From the NCBI GenBank assembly GCA_037447655.1, contig JBBHKE010002333.1:69001-133000 (forward strand): 64,000 nt of DNA. The letters run 5' to 3'. The first letter of the stretch is position 1. Each line of letters opens with the position of its first letter. Below, in pieces: positions 37,461 through 47,395 of this stretch. This DNA is from Zygnema cylindricum (Eukaryota; Streptophyta; Zygnematophyceae; Zygnematales; Zygnemataceae). Position numbers and translations under genes: made by a program. The notes beneath the pieces were generated by a model. The model was not told the DNA's origin and did no database searches. It saw nothing but the letters and a program-made list of their open reading frames with translations.

Positions 37461-39250
37461 CTCTAGGGTACCAATCTTTAATGGAACTAGCTTCATATAC
37501 TAGGAAAGTATGATGATAGGAGCTCTATGCGAAAAAAGGTTTTGGTGGATAGTGAGTGGAGGATTGGGGCGTCCATCAAGTCTTGGAATTCCTCCAGGGT
37601 TTGGAGGAACCAGATTCACCAGGAAAGAGGATCCACCTTCAACGGAGGAAACAAAAGAAGGAGAGGTGGTGGATAAAGGAAAGGAGAAGGAGACGACAAC
37701 ACTAATAGCATATGGTTCGACATTCATGTCGCCTATTCCGAGGAACGAGGAGAATGATACTGAAACCTGGGACTTCAACAATATGGCAGCAATGCACTTC
37801 ATCCTACACCATCTCACTCAAAGACTTGCTTGCCCTCATTTGCAGGTAGAAAGGGCATCCGATCTTTGGATGGATCTCATAGAGATGTACCGAAGTGGTA
37901 TGATTTAGCAACAACAGTTGGTTGATCAGAAATTTAATGAGTATGTATACAAAGGGGGAAATATGTTGGATTTTTGCAATGAGCTTGCTACACTCTTCAT
38001 GGAGCTAGAGAGTGCGGGAAAAGATTTTAGTGAAAAAGAAAAGGTGAACTATTTACTCATGAAGTTAACTGATGAGTTCGAGAACATAGTCAACCGTGTG
38101 CAAGACTTGCCTGACTCAAGGTGAATATGGATCTCAGTGGTAGGGATGATTCTCGTTCGAGAGAATACGATTGACATCTGAAGGGGATGAAAGAGTGGCC
38201 AAGCCTTGGCAACAGCGACCGATTGGAGGAACAAGGATTTCAGAAACCAGTAGGAAACTATGGGGGTAGGGAGCAGAAAAAACAGGTTGACAAGTTCGAA
38301 CCAAGGGCTCCCAAAGGTTTATGTCACTTTTGTAAAAAACCGGGGCACTATATGGCAGAGTGCACTAAGCTAACCGAGCTTCGGTTAAAGGAGGGGCAGA
38401 CCGGTGGTACCCTGAGAGGAAAGAAAAAGGCCTTTGTCACACAGGTACTTGAGGCGGAATCCGAGGACGAGGACGATGAGCTCCTTTTGGATGAGGAGTT
38501 GGAGGCGAAAAATGAGGTCGAAATTCCACGAAGGCAGAAATGTGCTTACGGTAGATTGAAAGGTGAAGCAGGCAGGATCATAGATTCAGGTGCCTCCATG
38601 CACATGTGTAAGGATAGGCACCTGTTCACTAAGATAAGAAAGATTCCCACCGTAGAGATAGAGTACGGGGATGGGAGGATAGTCACCACTACTCTTGTAG
38701 GATCGGTAGATCTGAAGGTGTTAGTAGAAGGAAAGACATCCATATTAACATTCTCCGATGTATTGTTTATTCCGGAGCTGAACAAAAATCTTATCTCTAC
38801 GTCTGTGTTAGATGACAAAGAGTTTGATACCTTAACTAGAAAGGGAGTCTTTACAGCTAAGTATGGGGATGAAATCTACTTCACGGCAGATAAGGGTAGC
38901 CAAGGAATGTTTAGGCTTAAACTAAGTAATGAAAAGAAGAATGCTTACTATGTTGGTGTTCCAAAGTTGATGATTTGGCATAAGCGTTTGGGGCATGTGC
39001 ATTTTGATAGGCTGAGGAAAATGAAGAAGCTTGGTGTAGTAGAAGGCATTCAGTTTGGGGATAATGAAATGGTGGATGATTGTAGTGGTTGTGCTCAAGG
39101 AAAGGCTCACACACTTCTTTTTCCCAAAGGCGACACATATAGGGGTGAGAAAGTACTAGATTTAGTCCACACAGATATCTGGGGACCTGCAAAAGTACCT
39201 TCGGTCGGAGGGAAGAGGTTTATAGTGCATGTAGTATGTTGGCAGACAAC
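37450..39250 (+). pseudogene. copia gag, protease and integrase N-terminus (element D)
   Basis: Gag begins MGPPSRVPIFNG from the ATG in the primer site. A TAG replaces Trp near 37500 and further stops occur near 37906 and 38122. From 38187 to 39257 one frame of 356 codons is open. It holds the CCHC knuckle CHFCKKPGHYMAEC (about 38320), the protease site IIDSGASMHMC (about 38578, intact), the integrase zinc finger (HKRLGHVHFDRL, CSGCAQGKAH) and the first catalytic Asp in HTDIWGP (about 39170). Near 39226 the frame jumps to the integrase C-terminus. The second Asp and the Glu are deleted (about 400 bp compared with A). Confidence 0.9.
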
Positions 39251-41553
39251 AAAATAAGAAAGAGATTTTGGGCAGAAGCCATGAATTGTGCCAAATACAT
39301 TAAGACTAGAGTCCTCACCTCAACTCTAAAAGGAATGACACCTTATGAGAGATGGGTTGGAAGGAAACCGGATATCTCTCACCTTAAAGTATTCGGTATC
39401 CAAGTTAACAGTCTAGACACGGATAGGAAAAACTGGAAACTAGATGCTAAGGGAAAACTATGATACTTTATAGGATATGATAAGAATATCAAGGGATATA
39501 AAGTCAATGACTAAGCAAAGAAAGATATCATTCTGGTTCAACACGTAGTTGTCATGGATGGGTGGAAGTCATTTGACCCCTTCAATTATACCAAGAAGAT
39601 AAGAATCAAATTTGCGTCTCAAAGTGAGGAGAACTTGGTCGTTCCCGAAAGGTACATGAGTGAAACAATGATTGCATATTCAGGGGAGATCCAAGATAAA
39701 GAAGATCCATCGGAAACCTCACATATTTCTATGGACTTCGAGGAGACACAAGAGGAGGAACCAGAACCAGGTTCCATGGATAGGGGAGCCAATGAGACAG
39801 TAAGGAGAAATCCAGGACTCCCTTATATTCCACCTTCGGAGTTTGAGGGAGGGAGAAGGAGCAGCAAAATGATACAAGAGAAACAAGCCGCTCATAAGGT
39901 AACTAAGCTATCTCACCCAGATAAGCCTCAGTCGTACTTGGAGGCAGTGAAAACTCTTGAGAAAGACAGATGGATTAGAGCCATAAATGATAAGATGGCC
40001 TCCATCATGGAAGCAAATAGTGGGGAACTAGCGGACTATCCTCCAACGGAAAACGGATTGGGTGTAAATGGGTTTTCAAACTAAATTTGAACCTAGATAA
40101 TACCATTGAAAGATATAAAGCTCGGTTGGTAGCAAAAGGGTTCACCCAAAATGAGGGGATTGACTATGAGGAGACTTTTGCCCTAGTTGTTTGGTTCCCA
40201 TCAGTAAAGATTCTTCAATCTAGCCGCACCGAATGACATGGAAATAAACCAGAAGGATATTAATATCGACTTTCTCAATGGTGAATTAGAGGAAGAAATT
40301 TTTATGCGGCAACAAAAGGGGTTTGTGGAGAAAGGAGGAGAGAGCAAGGTCTACAGGCTCATAAAGTCCTTATATGGGCTCAAGCAGGCTCCTCGACAAT
40401 GGAATAAGAAACTAGATGAGTTTCTCACCGGTTTGGGATACATCCGAATCAACTTTGGCCACTCTATCTATATTGCTCAAGATGAAAATGGTGTGATTTT
40501 TATTGCAATTTATGTGGATGATCTGTTGGTGTTAAGTAAGTCTTTGGAAAAGATCAATAAGTTAAAGAAAGATCTTAGAAGCAGATTTGACATGAAGGAT
40601 TTAGGGGAGGCAAGATATATTTTGGGAATTCAAATGGAGAGAGATAGGGGAAAAGGATCATTAGACTTACTTAGAAAGAAACAATAGGTAACATGCTTGA
40701 GAAATTCCAGATGGAAAAGGCAAACAGTTGTACCACTCCCATGGACTTGAAGAAAGTAAGTGATGGAAGTGTAGAAAGAGGAGTGATAATTTTAGATGAT
40801 CAAATTAGTCTAGAACTGAGAGAGTTTAAGAAGTTTATTCCCTTAATGTAGGTTGTAGGAAGTCTAATATACTTTATGAACTATACCAGGCCGGACATAG
40901 CGACAGCTGTTGGAGTACTCAGTAGGAGTCTTAATGATCCTAAAAGGAGGGACTGAGTACTCAGTAGGAGTCTTAATGATCTTAGGAAAAGTGACTGGGA
41001 GGCAGCAGAGAGATTTATGAGATATGTGGTGGGAACCACAGGGTTATGGTTGCATTTGGGAGGAAAGCACACTGATGTCACTATTTGGGGTGATGTAAGT
41101 TATGGGGATGCACCTATGAGAAGATGCACTTCTAGGTAAATGTTGTATGTGGGGGAAGGTGTTTGCTATTGGAGCAGCAAGCAACAAAAGGTGGTTGCTC
41201 TGTCTACTATAGAGGCTGAGTATATGGCCTCTTGTTCTGTTGTGAAAGAGTTGATGTGGGTCAAGTCCTTGTTGCAAGAACTGGGGGATATGTAGGATGG
41301 AGTTCTTTAAGTCTTTTGTGATAATCATGTTGCTATTGTAATTGCAGCCAATCCAAAACAACATTTCAGAGCTAAACATATGGACATAAGATTGAGCTTC
41401 GTGAGGGAATAAGTTGAAAATAAAATTGTGAATCTTGTGTATAAGCCTGATGAAGAAATGGTGGCTGACATGATGACCAAACCTATGCCCTCTCCCAAGT
41501 TTAAATATTGTAGGGAAAAATGTGGATTGAAAGAGAAGTTAAAATTAGATTAG
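39236..41553 (+). pseudogene. copia integrase C-terminus, reverse transcriptase, RNase H (element D)
   Basis: After the deletion the frame resumes with KRFWAEAMNCAKY and GRKPDISHLKVFG. Stops occur near 39463, 39515 and 40084, and several frameshifts break [13 protein letters not shown] (about 40375) and YVDDLLVLSKS (about 40512) are clear. The RNase H region has a 42-bp tandem duplication at 40913-40981 and stops near 41139 and 41295. The natural TAG is at 41551-41553. Sequence from this half is nearer to C than to A. Confidence 0.88.
40913..40981 (+). repeat. 27-bp direct repeat, period 42, in D RNase H
   Basis: GAGTACTCAGTAGGAGTCTT and the seven following bases occur at 40913-40939 and again at 40955-40981. 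Other copies have it once. The 42-bp period keeps the frame, though a TGA lies at the junction. Confidence 0.85.
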
Positions 41554-42015
41554 AAAAAAAGGGGAATGTTGAAATCACTAGATTTCTGGAGTATTTTCTA
41601 GGTCTGAATAGCTTAATAGAAAAATAAAAGAAAAAGAGCGTCCTCCACCTCTTCTCTATCCCCATACTTTTTGATCACCGAAGGAGAGAGGAGTGGGTAA
41701 AACCCGCTCCTCGGCTCAGAAGACTAAAGAGTGACATAAGTCACTCTCAACAAAAAGGTTAAGACCAGCATGACTCAAACCTCCGAAAGGCAGAGCGATG
41801 CTTAATCGTCGACTCTAACCAAACTGTCGTAGGAGTTCGTTAAAGTATATAGGGTGTGTTAATCACTTAAACTATATTATGATCTTTCATCCGATTAACA
41901 GACACATGAATGAAGGGACATATAACTTGTTTATATTTAGTGCGAACGTGATCACGCACGAAACAAATGAATCAGACATTTGTTGCGACGGCAAACATTT
42001 AATGTCGGTATTCAT

Positions 42016-42242
42016 TGTTGATTTCTAAGAAAAAATGGATTAGGCATGTCCCACACTTGGGAAAATTGAGCCGGCCAAGGTTCGAACCTGGGACCTTTCA
42101 CTTCAGCTGCGAACGCACTACCACTGTGCCACCAGCTCGATGTAGAGACTGGCCGGTCTGTACCCTTTTCTTACGGGCGGCTCGAGTATGGATATTCCAT
42201 ATTCTACCCAGTATTGAACCAGCTTCACGTGCCAATCCAACA
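42016..42242. mobile_element. 227-bp insertion with TGTTG...CAACA ends carrying a tRNA cloverleaf
   Basis: Comparison with LTR C (about 29970-30010) shows 227 extra bases. They start TGTTGATTT and end AATCCAACA, and are flanked by TTCAT (42011-42015) and TTTAT (42243-42247), a 5-bp duplication with one mismatch. That fits a very short solo LTR or TRIM-like element, or a tRNA-derived SINE. It has no coding capacity. On the minus strand positions 42138-42068 fold as a complete tRNA. The plus strand also holds TGTCCCACACTTGG, like a motif common at plant LTR ends. Confidence 0.7.
42068..42138 (-). tRNA. tRNA-like sequence (pseudo-tRNA or SINE head)
   Basis: The 71-nt minus-strand sequence forms all four arms: acceptor GAGCTGG/CCGGCTC (7 pairs, one G-T), D arm GCAC/GTGC with loop AGTGGTA, anticodon arm TTCGC/GTGAA with a 7-base loop, and T arm CCAGG/CTTGG with loop TTCGAAC. 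The A box TGGCACAGTGG and B box GGTTCGAACC match the Pol III consensus. By position the anticodon is CUG, but base 33 is G instead of U, so it is probably not a working tRNA. No CCA is encoded. Confidence 0.7.
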
Positions 42243-42375
42243 TTTATCCAACGACACATATTGCCGCCGAGATCTCGGAATGGTCACTTTGGCGTTTTTG
42301 GACGTGGCATAACCTGGCGCCACATGGAGAGATAATATTTGGTCGCGAGATTCCGGAGAACATATGGACGAGTAA

Positions 42376-43045
42376 TGTAGAAATTAATGGTTCTTTTAGT
42401 ATTTTCTAGGTCTAAAATAAATGTAGAAAAGAAGCCGAGGCAATCTGCCTCTAACTCCCATCTTCATCTCCCACACTTGTCGCAGTTACTGAAGGTTGAA
42501 AAGGGAGCTTGAGCCGTAGATGCCTATGCTGTCCAGGGAGAGACAAACAGTTGTTGTTGAAAAGAGGTCATTAATATTTCACTTCTCTATTTTAGTTATT
42601 CTTTAAAAAGAGAGAGAGTGACGATCAAAGGCACGCCATAGCTGCCGCCATATTTAGAAAGTGGCAGATTTTGAAGTAGATGATATTTTACCAAAATATT
42701 GCCTATGTTCGGATTTGAACCCGCAACCTCTAGATTCTATATAGCCGGGTGCCTTTACCATTAAGGAGCTACGAAACGATATACGTGACAGATTTCAAAG
42801 ATATATAAACATTACCGAACCGGCTAATTAACACCAAACAAACAAAGAGGATTAATTCATGCACGTACGCGAACCTTAACCGTGTAAATATGTTTTCATC
42901 GGACGACCAACATTGTAGCCGCCACCCAAAGTGAGCTTTTGGCGGCATTTGGAGATACCGTCACGCGGTACCACGTGGCGCCGCATTATTTGATACGGGA
43001 GAAGATGGGAGGAGGAACCATATCTCCGAATTAAGAGGTGTTACA
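42376..43045 (+). repeat. 5' LTR of element F, left part
   Basis: It starts TGTAGAAATTAATGG inside the D 3' LTR and resembles LTR A at its beginning (CTAGGTCTAAAA, GCCGAGGCAATCTGCC). A strong antisense tRNA-like module is at 42702-42772 and a G-box ACCACGTGGC at 42970-42979. Element E interrupts it at 43046; TTACA precedes E. Confidence 0.8.
42702..42772 (-). other. antisense tRNA-like module in LTR F, box A and box B
   Basis: On the minus strand box B is GGTTCAAATCC (plus 42711-42721), an exact match to the Pol III consensus. The A-box-like TAGCTCCTTAATGG (plus 42758-42771) lies about 40 bases upstream of it, the usual spacing. The shared TTAATGGTAAAGGC and CCGGCTATA motifs link it to the modules in A, C and G. 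Confidence 0.6.
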
Positions 43046-44491
43046 TGTTGTCCATAGCCTATTTCAGCCATGGATCACTCACAAAAATCACCCACAGACT
43101 ATCCCAAAACAGCTGTGTTTTAGACAACACAAATTACTCCACAGAATTTAAAAGCACCTCAATCTGCACTAGTATGTAGTATGTACTCGACACTATAACC
43201 TCCCAAAGTTATAGCCTGATCCACAAATGATTCCAAAAGATATGAGCTCCAGAGTTTCCCAAAAACAGCTGACAGCTTATCAAACTAACCAAGTAAATCT
43301 CTCACAGAATTCTACAAAAACAGCAGAACAGAATGAAACTACACAACCATATAGTTTCTATATCATAGAACATCCACACAAAGATTCATATCAAGATATC
43401 AATCAGTGTGTTCATCGTAACAGGTCAAAGATGCAAAAAAACAGTTTGCCATTACTTTGATAAACTCAACTGATGCTGAAAAATAAACTAAGTCCTACAT
43501 TTTATACACATAGCTATCTACTAAGCCTTGCACTAATCAAGGTACTACACGTGTAAGTAAGTACTGTACCCTAATAAAGTCACTGTACGTCAACGCTACG
43601 TCTCCTGTATCGGAAGTACTTCCAAAACCCTAATTGTAACTTTTATCCTATTTCAATAATGTAACACTAAAAACTAATTCACTACATACAAATTAATGTT
43701 GTTTCAGATATTTACAGATTGTGGTCGTACATACATTGTGCCACTTGCTTAGTCAGCAATTGGCGAATCCGTCCAAATTAGTGTAAGCGTCCGTACTAGT
43801 CAATTCCGAATTCACGGATCGTCGTAAGATGTAAAGTAGATATTCGCGATGGAAAACACGCGTCCAAATCATTAGTCGTGGTCCCATTTTAAATTGGTGC
43901 TTAGTCAGCATGGTTCACATAAGTCCAACCGACTGTTGTTGTGCGGTACGAAGCACCTGAGTGCGTACGGCGGGCTTTGTCACTTGTGTTCCTGCGCGAA
44001 TCGCGTCTGTCGACACGATTCGAATCAATGTTCCATACTCAATCCGTACAATCAATTTATCGGACGTCCAGTCTAGACTTCATCCGTTCGATTCTTCGAA
44101 TCCGCTCGTTCGATGTCGGACACGTGTATGTGAGTGTCGGCGCCATTCCGAAAAACCTGCAAAATCCTCATCTGTTGTCGCGTGTCCTTATAGAAGTACG
44201 GTACACTTTTTTGTCCTTATTCTACTGTAACACTTAGGTCGGTACTAAAGTGTGTATTCCAAAAAATATTCTAAGTACTAATCCCTCTCTCACTGGCCTA
44301 ATTACTAAGTACTAAAGTTTTCAAATCACAAAATTCCCCAAAACTTTAGACTCAGTACTTCACTTAGTCTACAGAACTGGATACAGTAATTCAGGTACAT
44401 ACTGAAGCAGGGACTAAGAAAAATATTCTAAGTTCGGAAATTCCCTCCCACAACCTTCACTACTAAACATCCAAAACTTAAGAAAACAACA
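43046..44491 (-). repeat. 3' LTR of element E
   Basis: The 1446-bp LTR begins, on the minus strand, TGTTGTTTTCTTAAG after the purine run TAGGAGGAG and ends GGACAACA. It includes the family's gag start region (CCATGGATC at its end), as in the B and H LTRs. The part from 43046 to about 44140 matches the right LTR closely. Confidence 0.88.
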
Positions 44492-44620
44492 CTCCTCCTA
44501 AGTGTTAGTTTTAAGCATACATATACCAGCAACTCTAAGAATTTGTAAGACTTTCAACCACTCCAATTTTTCTTCCGTTTTAACAATGATATTTCACTTC
44601 GGAGGTGTCGATGTTTCCAC

Positions 44621-45220
44621 CTAAAAAAATAGCTTTTCCGGTCTTTTGTGTGGTCGCCTGTGGAGCTGGTTTCTTCTCCAGTTGGTTTTCCGTAATCTAT
44701 ATCTTCTTTTTGTTTTCTTTTTACACTCTGGTCTCATCATAGACTTTGTGCTTTTTCCATAATTTGCCTCCTCATTACCTCTAGAAAGTGTGATCATTCT
44801 CACTGTTTTTTGGTATTTTTCCGTAGTCTTACCACTCCCCTGAAAAGTTATTATCTCAAAGTTTTTCTTTTTGATTCCTCTGCACTTAAATGAGACTATT
44901 CTCTTTCTATTTACTATATGTGTTTTCCCATCTTGTGCCAATCCACCATTTTCTCTCTCATCATTCTCCTTCCTTACTCTAATTTTCTTATCATCTTTTC
45001 TCGGTCTTTCTTTCGGTTTTGTTTTCAGTTCAGTTTGTTCTATATCTAAAGAGTATTCTGCACTCAATTTTAAGTGTACTTCACTTCCTTTTACCCCTCT
45101 TTCTTCAAGATTCTCATCCCCTTGTAAGTAATTTTCACACACCAATCTATCACAAGATAGAGTTACAAAAACCAAATCTTTTTCACTCTCTTCTTTCTCC
45201 ACACTATCTTTGGTGACCAC
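44621..45220 (-). CDS. charged protein of unknown function, second ORF of element E
   Basis: The 199-codon frame starts ATG (MVTKDSVEKEESEKD) and ends KLFF and TAG at 44621. It is very rich in Lys, Glu and Arg and has no known domain, signal peptide or membrane segment. It follows the gag ORF after two stop codons (TAA, TAA near 45227-45235) that are also present in E'. The early part repeats the pattern of the gag tail (DRLV...LQ...VKGSE.H.K.N.E). It may be a separately expressed basic protein, a gag extension reached by stop readthrough, or a pseudogene tail kept open by chance. E' keeps about 150 of its codons open. Confidence 0.5.
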   Translation of the reverse strand: MVTKDSVEKEESEKDLVFVTLSCDRLVCENYLQGDENLEERGVKGSEVHLKLSAEYSLDIEQTELKTKPKERPRKDDKKIRVRKENDERENGGLAQDGKTHIVNRKRIVSFKCRGIKKKNFEIITFQGSGKTTEKYQKTVRMITLSRGNEEANYGKSTKSMMRPECKKKTKRRYRLRKTNWRRNQLHRRPHKRPEKLFF

Positions 45221-45232
45221 ACTATTTTAAGT

Positions 45233-46318
45233 TTATTCCACATTCATTTTCGGATGCCCTTCACTTCCTTCAACTTCTGCTATTTCAGTAACCCCTTCTT
45301 TTTGTAAGTTTGTATCACTCACCAATCTGTCATCGGAAACATTGACAGTAGACAAAACCTTTTTTGTAACTTCTTCCTCCACTCCATTTTCTGTGGCAGC
45401 AAATTTTCCCTTTTCTTCCTCTTTCACCATATTCTGAAAAACATAAACACTCGGCAAGTAAACATATTTGTGGACCGAAGGTGTAGGCCTTTTGTCATCC
45501 GTTGAAGCTTGTCTCTCACTCATGAAAGCACTTGGTTCCCTCCTTGTTGAGGGTAGAACTCTGTTGTTGTCCCATCCATCTCTAAAAATTCCTGTAACAC
45601 ATGCACTTTTATATGATGGACATACCTTGAAAGTATGTCCTAAATCATTACAGTAAAAACACTTCTTAAGTCTGTTTTCCGCACTTACTATTACTTCTAA
45701 TTTTCTGAAACTGAGACTTAGAGACCTCGATATTCTTTTCAAAAAACTTTTTCAAATCTTCTTCATCTAACACTATGCGGATTCCTTGGCTTAAGTTCCA
45801 ATCCCTTTTATCAATTTTGGCTATTCTATTTGATGCGTCTCTATAGTCACTAGGTAAGCCTCTCATTAATAAGACAACTTGTTGTGCATCTGTAAAGCTT
45901 CCTCCTGCCAAAGCATTTTCTGCAAATAATCTTTCTATACCAATAAAATACTCCACCATGCTTACGCCTACATACTTATATCCAAAAAGTTTAGCGGCGC
46001 TACTAAACCAGTGATACAAAGAAGTCTCTAAATACCTACATTCTAGACATTTCCATAGTTCAGCTGCACTTTTCAGCTTAAGGTATTTCATTACCAGTTT
46101 TCTGTCATGGAGTTCTTGATAACACTTAGTCACTCACGGTTCTTCTTCTCCCATCCACTTGATGTTTCGGCCAAAGTCCCATCCACCACATCCATTAGCT
46201 CCATCACCTCGAAGAAGCTCTCAAGCACACACTTCCAATAGCGATACTTAGATCCATCAAATATGGGTAGCCATGGGCGTGGGCCCAAAACCTGTTGTCC
46301 ATAGCCTATTTCAGCCAT
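45233..46318 (-). pseudogene. gag of element E (UBN2 capsid and CCHC knuckle)
   Basis: The start is the ATG at 46316-46318, which lies inside the 5' LTR; the frame then crosses the LTR end and primer site (GQQVLGPRPWLPIFDG). A one-base deletion near 46131 shifts the frame; the next frame covers the capsid domain (LWKCLECRY, GYKYVGVSMVEY, LLMRGLPSDYRDA) to 45666. A second shift near 45720 leads to the frame with an intact CCHC knuckle at 45620-45661 (CFYCNDLGHTFKVC) and a tail ending KMNVE and TAA. It packages RNA in the family; this copy needs two frame corrections. Confidence 0.85.
46278..46292 (-). other. primer binding site of element E (half-tRNA-iMet type)
   Basis: On the minus strand GGTTTTGGGCCCACG follows LTR end CAACA. 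It differs at two of 15 bases from the F site. Confidence 0.7.
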
Positions 46319-47395
46319 GGATCACTCACGGAAAACACCCACAGACTACCCCAAAACAGCTGTGTTTCAGACAACACAGATTACTCCACAGAATACAAAG
46401 TACCTCAAAATGCACCAGTATGTAGTATGTACTGGACACTATAACCTCCCAAAGTTACAGCCTGATCCACAAATGATTCCAAAAGATATGAGCTCCAGAG
46501 TTTCCCGAAATCCTCTGACAACTTATCAAACTATCCAAGTAAATCTCTCATAGAATTCTAGAGAAACAGCAGAACAAAATGAAACTACATAACCATATAG
46601 TTTCTATATCATAGAACATCCACACAAATTTTCATATCAATATATCAATCAGAGTGATCACACTAACAGGTCAAAGATGCAAAAAAACAATTTGCCATTA
46701 CTTCGATAAACTCAGCAGATGCTGAAAAATAAACTAAGTCCTACATTTTATACTCACATAGCAATCTACTGAGCCTTGCACTAATCAAGGTACTACACGT
46801 GTAATTAAGTACTGTACCCTAATAAAGTCACTGTACGTCAACGGTACTTCTACTGTACCGGAAGTACGTCCAAAACCCTAATTATAACTTTTATCCTTTT
46901 TCAATAATGTAACACTAAAAACTAATTCACTACATACAAATTAATGTTGTTTCAGATATTTACAGATAATGGTCGTACATACATTATGCCACTTGCTTAG
47001 ATAGCAATTGGGGAATCCGTCCAAATTACTGTAAGCGTCCGTACAAGTCAATTCCGAATTCACGGATCGTCGTAAGATGTAAAGTAGATCTTCGTGATGG
47101 ACGACACACATCCAAATCATGAGCTGTAGTCCCATTTCAAATTGGTGCTTAGTCAGCTTGGTTCACATAAGTCTAACCGACTGTTGTTGTGCGGTACGAA
47201 GCAACTGAGTGCGTACGGCGAGCTTTGTCACTTGTGGTCCTACGCGAATCGCGTCCGTCGACACGATTCGAATCAATGTTCCATACTCAATCCGTACAAT
47301 CAATTTATCGGACGTCCAACCCAGACTTCATCCGTTTGATTCTGCGAATCCGCTCGTTCGATGTCAGACACGTGTATGTCAGTGTCGGCGCCAAA
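46293..47395 (-). repeat. 5' LTR of element E, outer end lost
   Basis: About 1103 bp match the 3' LTR from its end up to GTGTCGGCGCCA, then switch to the LTR of F. About 350 bp of the LTR and any target duplication are deleted. Confidence 0.85.

Larger units (their letters stand above)
36388..42375 (+). mobile_element. copia element D, mosaic with unlike LTRs
   Basis: D starts with an A-type LTR (TGTAGAAAT) and ends in a C-type LTR (TGTTGAAAT). Up to about 38795 it is almost identical to element A; after that point it diverges from A and resembles C. Reverse transcription makes both LTRs identical, so D cannot be one simple insertion: it is a recombinant of two elements. It has also lost the integrase core near 39226. 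It inserted into E'; its right LTR is interrupted by a 227-bp insertion and then by element F at 42376. Confidence 0.85.
41567..42375 (+). repeat. 3' LTR of element D (C type), interrupted
   Basis: It follows the purine run AAAAAAAGGGGAA and matches LTR C. It holds a degenerate antisense tRNA-like module (about 41765-41835) and the inverted repeat ACAAATG/CATTTGT near 41963-41983. A 227-bp insertion lies at 42016-42242. Its 3' end is lost: element F starts at 42376 in mid LTR. Confidence 0.85.
43046..47395 (-). mobile_element. gag-only retroelement E in the 5' LTR of F
   Basis: Read on the minus strand E has a 5' LTR (right end lost), a primer site, a UBN2-type gag with CCHC knuckle, a second charged ORF, a polypurine tract and a 1446-bp 3' LTR. 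The 1801-bp internal region has no protease, integrase, RT or RNase H. Because E' shows the same gag-to-second-ORF order, the lack of pol is a family trait and not a local deletion. It would need pol proteins from another element, perhaps of the B or H type whose LTR ends (TGTTG/CAACA) it shares. Confidence 0.85.

Noticed and set aside
42068-42138. A working tRNA-Gln gene
   Set aside because: The cloverleaf is complete, but base 33 is G instead of the near-universal U and the sequence lies inside a 227-bp mobile insertion. A tRNA-derived relic is more likely.
44621-45220. The charged ORF as a host gene captured by a retroelement
   Set aside because: It resembles the preceding gag tail of the same element, which gives a simpler origin, and no introns or known domain are visible.
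45468-45656. Plus-strand frames over element E and other strand shadows (for example 44871-45131, 54184-54582, 59381-59747)
   Set aside because: They lie opposite recognisable gag or pol frames or in LTRs and carry no domain.
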